DNA of 64,000 nt, from contig NZ_JBQCCF010000068.1 of assembly GCF_051962475.1 (NCBI RefSeq), positions 1 through 64,000 on the forward strand, in the 5' to 3' direction. Source of the DNA: Dyella_A sp051962475. GTDB taxonomy: Bacteria > Pseudomonadota > Gammaproteobacteria > Xanthomonadales > Rhodanobacteraceae. Positions 58,190-64,000 of the stretch are shown here, in pieces. A program made the position numbers and the translations under genes. The notes under the pieces are model-generated. The model was given only the letters and a program-made list of their open reading frames with translations. It was not told the origin of the DNA and made no database searches. How positions within the stretch are numbered: the first letter of the stretch is position 1; every line of letters begins with the position of its first letter.

Positions 58190-58984
58190 ATGCGCAACAC
58201 CCGCGTCGTCCACTACGAAGACACCCCGCGCGACGTCGTCACCACCGGCAACGAGTACCCGCCGCACTTCGTGCTTCCCCGCCACGCGCACAAACGTGGC
58301 CAGCTGCTCTATGCCGCCACCGGCGTGGTCACGGTGATCACCGATGCCGGCAGCTGGGTGGTTCCGCCGCGGCGGGCGCTGTGGATTCCTCCCGGCGTGG
58401 CGCACGAGGTGCGCATGAGCGGCACCGTGTCCACCCACAGCGCCTACGTGCGCCGCGAGGCGGCCGAGGCGATCGGCCTGCCGATCCACTGCCGGGTGAT
58501 CGAGGTATCGCCGTTGCTGCATGCGTTGCTGCACGAGGCGGTGGACCTGCCGGCCGAATACGCGCTGGACGGCCGCGACGGACGGGTAATGGCGCTGCTG
58601 CTGGACGAGCTCGCTGCGATGCCGGCCCTGCCGCTGAATACGCCGCTGCCGCGCGACGCGCGCCTGGCCCGCCTGTGCCGGCGCCTGCTCGATGCCCCGG
58701 CGCTGGACGTCGACATCGACACCATGGCGCAGCAGGCGGGGATGAGCCGGCGCAACTTCACGCGGCTGTTCCGCCGCCAGACCGGCATGAGCTTCGCCAG
58801 CTGGCGCCAGCAGGCCTGCCTGCTCGCAGCGCTGACCCGCTTCGGCCGCGGCGAGTCGGTTACCCGCGTGGCGGTGGAGCTGGGCTACGGCAGCCCCAGC
58901 GCGTTCACCGCCGCCTTCCGCCGCGTACTCGGCGACGCGCCCAGCCGCTACCTCACGCGGCACGGCCGCGACACCGGCAACTGA
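58190..58984 (+). CDS. AraC-family transcriptional regulator with cupin N-terminus
   Basis: A 264-residue regulator. The N-terminal cupin part has LPRHAHKRGQLLYAATGVVT and PPRRALWIPPGVAHEVRM, and the C-terminal double helix-turn-helix has MAQQAGMSRRNFTRLFRRQT and VAVELGYGSPSAFTAAFRRV. The start at 58190 (MRNTRVVHYED) is chosen because the open frame upstream is antisense to the exporter gene. The divergent exporter is the obvious target. Ligand unknown. Confidence 0.9.
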   Translation: MRNTRVVHYEDTPRDVVTTGNEYPPHFVLPRHAHKRGQLLYAATGVVTVITDAGSWVVPPRRALWIPPGVAHEVRMSGTVSTHSAYVRREAAEAIGLPIHCRVIEVSPLLHALLHEAVDLPAEYALDGRDGRVMALLLDELAAMPALPLNTPLPRDARLARLCRRLLDAPALDVDIDTMAQQAGMSRRNFTRLFRRQTGMSFASWRQQACLLAALTRFGRGESVTRVAVELGYGSPSAFTAAFRRVLGDAPSRYLTRHGRDTGN

Positions 58985-59138
58985 CATGGGTCAGCTGCCG
59001 CGATGCGGGGCCGCCGGTAGCATGGGCGTGCCGCATGGGCGTGTCACATGGACGTCAAGCAGGCAGCCCAACATGTCCGTGCGATGACGCTCGCCGGTGT
59101 CCGTCTGCATCGCCGACCTCTCCCCGGATAGAAGCCCG

Positions 59139-61280
59139 ATGAACCAGCGCAAGAAGCCCACCGCAACCGCACCGTCCGCGCCACCTGCGGAAGCCGTGGG
59201 TGCGGTCGACCTGTCCGATCGCTCGCTGTACATCCATCGCGAGCTGTCGCAGCTGCAGTTCAACATCCGCGTGCTGGACCAGGCGCTGGACGAGAGCATG
59301 CCGCTGCAGGAACGGCTGAAGTTCCTGCTGATCTTCTCCAGCAACATGGACGAATTCTTCGAGATCCGCGTGGCCGACCTGAAGGACCAGATCGCCTTCG
59401 ACCACGAGCTGGTCGGGCCGGACGGCATCGCGCCGAAGCAGGCGCTGGTGATGATCAGCGAGCTGGCGCACCAGCAGATCGAGCGCCAGTACGCGATCCT
59501 CAACGAGCGCATCCTGCCCGAGCTGGCCGCCCAGGGCATCCGCATCGTCCGCCGCAACGAGTGGACGCTGAGGCAGAAGCAGTGGGTGCGCCGCTACTTC
59601 CGCCACGAGGTGGCGCCGCTGATCACGCCAATCGGCCTGGACCCTACCCACCCGTTCCCGCTGCTGGTGAACAAGAGCCTCAACTTCATCGTGCAGCTGG
59701 AGGGCGTGGACGCGTTCGGGCGCGACTCGGGCCTGGCGATCGTGCCGGCACCGCGCGTGCTGCCGCGCCTGATGCGCCTGCCCGACGACATCTGCGAGGG
59801 CGGCGAGAACCACGTGCTGCTCTCGTCGGTGATCCATGCTCATGTCGACGAGCTGTTTCCCGGCATGCAGGTCCACGGCTGCTACCAATTCCGCCTGACC
59901 CGCAACGCCGACCTCACCATCGACCCGGAAGACGTGGACGACCTGGCGCGCGCGCTGCGCGGCGGCCTGTACACGCGCCGCTTCGGCGACGCGGTGCGGC
60001 TGGAGGTGGCCGACAACTGCCCGAAGCTGCTGATCGACTACCTGCTCAAGCAGTTCGATCTCAACGCCTCCGAGCTCTACGAGGTCAATGGCGCGGTGAA
60101 CCTGTCGCGCCTGTTCGGGGTAGCCAGCAAGGCGGGCTTCCCGCATCTGCAGTTCCAGCCGTTCACGCCCTCGATTCCCAAGCAACTGAAGAAGTCCGAC
60201 GACATCTTCGCCAGCCTGAGCCGCCAGGACGTGCTGCTGCTGCATCCGTATGAGTCGTTCACCCCGGTAGTGGACATGCTGCGCCAGGCGGCGAAAGACC
60301 CGGCTGTACTGGCGATCAAACAGACGCTGTACCGCAGCGGCGCCACCTCCGAAATCGTCGACGCACTGGTGGATGCCGCACGCGCCGGCAAGGAGGTGAC
60401 CGCGGTGATCGAGCTGCGCGCGCGCTTCGACGAGGAATCCAACCTCACGCTCGCCTCGCGCCTGCAGCAGGCCGGCGCGGTGGTGATCTATGGCGTGGTG
60501 GGGGTGAAGACGCACGCCAAGCTGATGCTGATACAACGCCGCGAAGGCAGCGAGCTGGTGCGCTACGCGCATCTGGGCACCGGCAACTACCACACCGGCA
60601 ACGCGCGCCTGTATACCGACTACAGCCTGCTCACCTCCGATCCGGTGCTTTGCGAGGACGTGCACAAGCTGTTCAGCCAGCTCACCGGCATGGGCAAGGT
60701 GCAGCCGATGAAGAAGTTGCTGCATGCGCCTTTCACGCTGAAGAAGACCCTGCTCGACCTGATCGCCCGTGAGACGGCGCACGCCGAGGCCGGCAAGCAG
60801 GCGCAGATCATCATCAAGGTCAACGCGGTGACCGACGCCAAGGTGATCCGCGCGCTGTACAAGGCCAGCATGGCGGGCGTGAAGATCGACCTGATCGTGC
60901 GCGGCATGTGCTGCCTGCGTCCCGGCGTGCCGGGCGTTTCGCACAACATCCGCGTGCGCTCGATCATCGGCCGCTTTCTGGAGCACAGCCGCGTGTACTG
61001 GTTCGCCAACGGCGGCGAGGAGAAGCTCTACCTGGCCAGTGCCGACCTGATGGAGCGCAACCTCGACCGCCGCGTCGAGACCGGCTTCCCCATCGAGGGC
61101 AAGAAAATGATCCAGCGCGTGCGTCGCGAGCTGGATCTCTACCTCGCCGACAACGTCAGTGCTTCCATCCTGCAGCCCGATGGCAGCTACGTGCGGGCCC
61201 AGCCGGCGAGCGGCCAGAGTCCCCGCAACGTGCAACAGCAGTTGCTCGAGAAACTCTGCGGCGGCGCGACCGTCAGCTGA
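59139..61280 (+). CDS. ppk1: Polyphosphate kinase 1
   Basis: A 713-residue enzyme that polymerises the gamma-phosphate of ATP into polyphosphate. The N-terminal domain has RELSQLQFNIRVLDQALDES and SSNMDEFFEIRV. The catalytic HKD-like parts include VKTHAKLMLIQRR (His at about residue 458), HLGTGNYHTGNARLYTDYS, and KVNAVTDAKVIRALYKAS. The start at 59139 (MNQRKKP) has GAAG upstream; a GTG at 59097 is the alternative. Alone on its strand, converging with an FMN reductase 6 bp away. No ppx is adjacent. Confidence 0.97.
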   Translation: MNQRKKPTATAPSAPPAEAVGAVDLSDRSLYIHRELSQLQFNIRVLDQALDESMPLQERLKFLLIFSSNMDEFFEIRVADLKDQIAFDHELVGPDGIAPKQALVMISELAHQQIERQYAILNERILPELAAQGIRIVRRNEWTLRQKQWVRRYFRHEVAPLITPIGLDPTHPFPLLVNKSLNFIVQLEGVDAFGRDSGLAIVPAPRVLPRLMRLPDDICEGGENHVLLSSVIHAHVDELFPGMQVHGCYQFRLTRNADLTIDPEDVDDLARALRGGLYTRRFGDAVRLEVADNCPKLLIDYLLKQFDLNASELYEVNGAVNLSRLFGVASKAGFPHLQFQPFTPSIPKQLKKSDDIFASLSRQDVLLLHPYESFTPVVDMLRQAAKDPAVLAIKQTLYRSGATSEIVDALVDAARAGKEVTAVIELRARFDEESNLTLASRLQQAGAVVIYGVVGVKTHAKLMLIQRREGSELVRYAHLGTGNYHTGNARLYTDYSLLTSDPVLCEDVHKLFSQLTGMGKVQPMKKLLHAPFTLKKTLLDLIARETAHAEAGKQAQIIIKVNAVTDAKVIRALYKASMAGVKIDLIVRGMCCLRPGVPGVSHNIRVRSIIGRFLEHSRVYWFANGGEEKLYLASADLMERNLDRRVETGFPIEGKKMIQRVRRELDLYLADNVSASILQPDGSYVRAQPASGQSPRNVQQQLLEKLCGGATVS

Positions 61281-61286
61281 CGCGCG

Positions 61287-61847
61287 TCAACGGCCGATGT
61301 GCGTGCGCACCCAGGCCGCGTATCGATCCACGTAGCCCTGCAGGAACTTGCGCGTGTCGTCGCTGGCGATCTGGCCGTGGGCGTCGATCAGCTCGTCGTT
61401 CTTGAACTGCACGAACACTTCCGGCTGGGCCAGCACGGCCACGTCCAGATACGTCAGTACATTGCGCAGGTGCTGCTGCGCCAACGCGCTGCCGGTGCTG
61501 CCGATGGAGGCGCCGATCACGCCGCCGGGCTTGCCAGCGAATGAATTGGTGCCCCACGGCCGCGAAGCGATGTCGAGCGCGTTCTTCAGCACACCGGGGA
61601 TCGAGCGGTTGTACTCGGGGGTGACGAACAGCAGCGCGTCGGCCGCTTCCACCTGCTGCTTGAGCGCGCGGCAGGCCGGCGGGTAGTCGCCGTCGAAATC
61701 CTGGTTGTAGAGCGGCAGGCCATCGAGCGCGATGAACTCGAAGCGCAGGTCGTCCGGCGCCAGACGCTGCACGGCCAGCGCCAGCCGGCGGTTGATCGAT
61801 GCCTCACGCAGGCTTCCCACGAATACGGCGACAGACAAGGTGGCCAT
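61287..61847 (-). CDS. NADPH-dependent FMN reductase (ChrR/YieF-like)
   Basis: A 186-residue flavodoxin-fold quinone or chromate reductase. The FMN phosphate loop is VGSLREASINRRLA, and the flavin-side loop is TPEYNRSIPGVLKNALDIAS. SFAGKPGGVIGASIGSTGSA is typical of the family. It likely protects from quinone redox stress; chromate reduction is a side activity of relatives. It converges with ppk1. Confidence 0.92.
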   Translation of the reverse strand: MATLSVAVFVGSLREASINRRLALAVQRLAPDDLRFEFIALDGLPLYNQDFDGDYPPACRALKQQVEAADALLFVTPEYNRSIPGVLKNALDIASRPWGTNSFAGKPGGVIGASIGSTGSALAQQHLRNVLTYLDVAVLAQPEVFVQFKNDELIDAHGQIASDDTRKFLQGYVDRYAAWVRTHIGR

Positions 61848-62173
61848 GAATATCTCCTCGACGGGCTAAGGCTCGGACGGGTAAAGGCTCAGGCGATCCC
61901 CTGTCCTTCCTGGGCGGACAGGGGCCGAGCGCAAGAGCATCGCCGGGGGCCGGGCAAACCGGCGTGACGAAACGAGCACAACGAGAGCGGCACAATGGCA
62001 CGGTTCGTGCTGACTACAGTTCAGGTGGGCGCCGGGCCAGGCATGCGGCGTCAGCCGAAAGGGCGCGGCATCGCCAATGTCGTCGGTCGATGCCGCCGCG
62101 CGCATGAGTTCGAGGGGAAATCACGCACTGCATGCTTGAGGGTTTGCAACCTCAGGACCGGAGAGAACTGCTG
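61848..62173. other. 326-bp intergenic region before the GGDEF gene
   Basis: The region holds promoters for the divergent FMN reductase and diguanylate cyclase genes. A perfect 9-bp inverted repeat CCCCTGTCC / GGACAGGGG (61898-61906 and 61916-61924) lies in it. An open frame of 79 codons on the minus strand shows no recognisable features. No RNA gene was recognised. Confidence 0.5.
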
Positions 62174-63922
62174 ATGACATGGCCGGCACCCCAACGATCT
62201 GCCTCGTGGCCGCTACTCGTGGCCCGGCTGCTCTGTGCCCTGGCCATGCTCTGCAGCGGCGTGCTGCAGGCCGCCACGCCGCTGGCCGGCGCCTGGCGCG
62301 ACGTGCGTGACGGCGACACCCCGGCCAAGGTGATGGAGGATTTCCGCCAGGGCCAGATGAACCGCTTCGCGCCAGACCTGCTGCTGCGCCTGCCGCAGGG
62401 CGCGCGCGGAAGCTGGGTGGTGCTCGATCCGCCGCCCCCGTGGGTGCAGGAAGAGCGGGTGCTCAGCATCTATCCGCCGCCGCTGGGCACGGTGACCCTT
62501 TATGACCACAACCGACCCACCGTTTCACTTGCGATGGATGATTTCCAGGCGACGATCCACGGCCATGGCCGCCTGGCCTTCCTGCTCGGCCGCGAGCTGC
62601 CGGCATCGGCCCCGCTGCTGCTCAAGTTCGAGCCCTCCGCGCGCATCGCCGCGCCCGTGAGTTTCCGCCTGCAGAGTTGGGCCAGCTACCTTCAACAGGA
62701 CGCGCGCTGGCTGGTGTTCGCCACGGCCAGCCTCGCGGTGATGCTGGCGATGGCGCTGATGGCGCTGTGCTTCGCGCTCATGCTGCGTGACGTCACCTTT
62801 GGCTGGTACGCCGGCTACATCCTCTGCTACGCGCTGATCCAGGGCATCCAGACCGGTTTCGTCTATCACCCGCTGGGGATGAACTGGCTGGGCGGACTGT
62901 CGATCACCGTGGGCTCGGCTGCGGTGGCACTGTCGGTGGCGTTCGCCTCACTGTTCATGATTCGCTTCTGCGAGCTGCAGCGCTTTGCGCCCCTGCTGCG
63001 CATTCCCGTGCTGGCGCTGGCGATCGGCATGGTGGCGGTGGTCCTGATGCGCTGCAGCCAGATCGACGCGCTGGAGAACATCGGACAGCTGCTGGTCAAT
63101 CCCCTGCTCACGCTGGGAGCGGCCCTACTGTTGCTGGCGTCGATCGTCGCGGCGCTGCGCGGTTCGCGCCATGCATGGTTCTTCCTCGCCGGCTGGACCC
63201 CGCTGCTGGCGCTGACCGCGATGACCAGCGCCCAGGTCAACGGCGCCCTGCCCGGGCTGGACTGGCTCAACGATGCCGGCCTTGCCGCCGGCGCCTTCGA
63301 GGCGGTGGTGCTTTCGCTCGGCCTGGCCGACCGCGCCCTGATGATCCGCCGCGACCGCGACCAAGTGCGCGTGCTGGCCGACAAGGATTCGCTGACCCAG
63401 TCGCTCAACCGTCGCGCCTGGAACGAGGTGGCGATCCAGGCCATGAGCAATCCGGCGGCGCGCCCACAGGCGCTGCTGTTCCTGGATCTGGACCACTTCA
63501 AGATCCTCAACGACCGGCGCGGCCATGCCGCCGGCGACGAGGCACTGATTGCGGTCGCCCACGCCTTGCGCGAGGAACTGCGGCCGACCGACCTATTCGG
63601 CCGCTACGGTGGCGAGGAGTTCGTGGCCTTGCTCGACGGCGCCGGCGATGAGGAAGCGATGCAGGTGGCCACGCGGTTGTGTCGGCGCATCCACCGGCTG
63701 GAGATTCCGGTGGACGGCGAGCAACTGCAGCTCACCGTAAGCATCGGCGTGGCGGTGCGTCGCCCGCACGACTCGATTGACAGCCTGGTGGCCCGTGCCG
63801 ACCAGGCGATGTACGACGCCAAGCTGGGCGGGCGCAACCGCGCCAGCCTGCAGCGGCACGAAGAGTCGGCCGCCCAGCGCCGCGTGTCGCGCACAGGACG
63901 CATGTCACAGCGCACGTCGTGA
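62174..63922 (+). CDS. 7TMR-DISM diguanylate cyclase (GGDEF)
   Basis: A 582-residue inner-membrane enzyme that makes cyclic di-GMP. It has a signal peptide, a periplasmic 7TMR-DISM extracellular sensory domain (residues ~35-165), seven helices (about 175-395), and a C-terminal GGDEF domain with RYGGEEF at about residue 477. The upstream LLFLDLDHFKILNDRRGHAAG is the metal- and substrate-binding motif, so it looks catalytically intact. No inhibitory RxxD site stands out. The start ATG at 62174 has GGAGAG eight bases upstream; ATG at 62132 is the alternative. Signal unknown. Confidence 0.93.
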   Translation: MTWPAPQRSASWPLLVARLLCALAMLCSGVLQAATPLAGAWRDVRDGDTPAKVMEDFRQGQMNRFAPDLLLRLPQGARGSWVVLDPPPPWVQEERVLSIYPPPLGTVTLYDHNRPTVSLAMDDFQATIHGHGRLAFLLGRELPASAPLLLKFEPSARIAAPVSFRLQSWASYLQQDARWLVFATASLAVMLAMALMALCFALMLRDVTFGWYAGYILCYALIQGIQTGFVYHPLGMNWLGGLSITVGSAAVALSVAFASLFMIRFCELQRFAPLLRIPVLALAIGMVAVVLMRCSQIDALENIGQLLVNPLLTLGAALLLLASIVAALRGSRHAWFFLAGWTPLLALTAMTSAQVNGALPGLDWLNDAGLAAGAFEAVVLSLGLADRALMIRRDRDQVRVLADKDSLTQSLNRRAWNEVAIQAMSNPAARPQALLFLDLDHFKILNDRRGHAAGDEALIAVAHALREELRPTDLFGRYGGEEFVALLDGAGDEEAMQVATRLCRRIHRLEIPVDGEQLQLTVSIGVAVRRPHDSIDSLVARADQAMYDAKLGGRNRASLQRHEESAAQRRVSRTGRMSQRTS

Positions 63923-63938
63923 GACGTGCGCGGCGCCG

Positions 63939-64000
63939 TCAGGCCAGTTCGCGCGCCGCCGCGACCACGTCCGCTTCGCCCGGCAGCACCAGGAAAGCCG
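63939..64000 (-). CDS. C-terminal end of an unidentified gene (5' part beyond window)
   Basis: The minus strand reads AFLVLPGEADVVAAARELA and then stop at 63939. Length is too short to identify a family. It converges with the diguanylate cyclase gene, 16 bp away. Confidence 0.55.
   Translation of the reverse strand, partial: AFLVLPGEADVVAAARELA

Noticed and set aside
56816..58984. 722-codon frame suggesting an N-terminal extension of the AraC regulator
   Set aside because: The first 458 codons are antisense to the Fsr-type exporter and lack any domain; the regulator starts at 58190.
61866..62105. 79-codon minus-strand frame in the intergenic region before the GGDEF gene
   Set aside because: No ribosome site or recognisable motif, and a composition like other random frames here.

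Overview
The window is a contiguous, gene-dense stretch of a high-GC (roughly two-thirds G+C by eye) Gram-negative chromosome. MsbA and LolCD show an outer membrane with LPS and lipoproteins. The order lolC-lolD-comEC-exbB-exbD-msbA, complete System I cytochrome c maturation genes, SdhE with YgfX, and a MetX-family protein of the Xanthomonadales type all point to Gammaproteobacteria, order Xanthomonadales, most likely Rhodanobacteraceae (Rhodanobacter, Dyella or a relative). This placement is inferred from gene content and order; no alignment was run. No insertion sequence, prophage, CRISPR array or rRNA operon was seen.

Layout. 1-7101 (minus): cell-envelope block msbA (cut by the left edge), exbD, exbB, comEC, lolD, lolC. 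7232-11645 (minus): succinate dehydrogenase locus, in transcription order SDHAF4-like gene, sdhC, sdhD, sdhA, sdhB, sdhE, ygfX; the iron-sulfur maturation factor ygfZ diverges from it at 11752. 13011-15557: a SleB-type wall hydrolase, two glycine-zipper lipoproteins and tatD. 15639-20434 (plus): MarR regulator with an outer-membrane factor and EmrA/EmrB, a tripartite drug efflux operon with a likely operator at its head. 20525-23747 (plus): phaR, phaB, kynurenine 3-monooxygenase and a DUF3293 protein. 23809-30666 (plus): ccmABCDEFGHI, followed by a MetX-family acyltransferase (probably serine O-succinyltransferase) and a cysteine dioxygenase. 32453-36369: tRNA-Leu(CAA), a small hypothetical gene, an FGE-fold membrane protein without catalytic cysteines, rnd and tRNA-Ala(CGC). 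36413-41396: an EF-hand / fatty-acid-hydroxylase / esterase operon, a low-complexity secreted protein and an OmpR/EnvZ-type two-component system. 41513-47277: tRNA-Arg(CCT), an ALDH7 dehydrogenase, DUF4190, an SDR, a methyltransferase, pyrD and murB. 47409-55961 (plus): an unusual kdp potassium-uptake operon. 56003-64000: a BI-1 family protein, an Fsr-type exporter with a divergent AraC regulator, ppk1, an FMN reductase, a 7TMR-DISM diguanylate cyclase and the end of one more gene.

Most of the window is housekeeping. The most unusual parts are: (a) the kdp operon, which has an extra 29-residue membrane peptide before kdpF, a 68-residue orphan and a TorF-type porin between kdpB and kdpC, and kdpD without kdpE; (b) the succinate dehydrogenase locus, which groups three maturation factors (SDHAF4-like, SdhE, YgfZ) with the enzyme; (c) a cysteine dioxygenase that keeps the Cys and Tyr of the mammalian cross-link, beside a putative serine acyltransferase; and (d) the calcium-binding/hydroxylase/esterase operon. 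No clearly new defence or mobile system was found.
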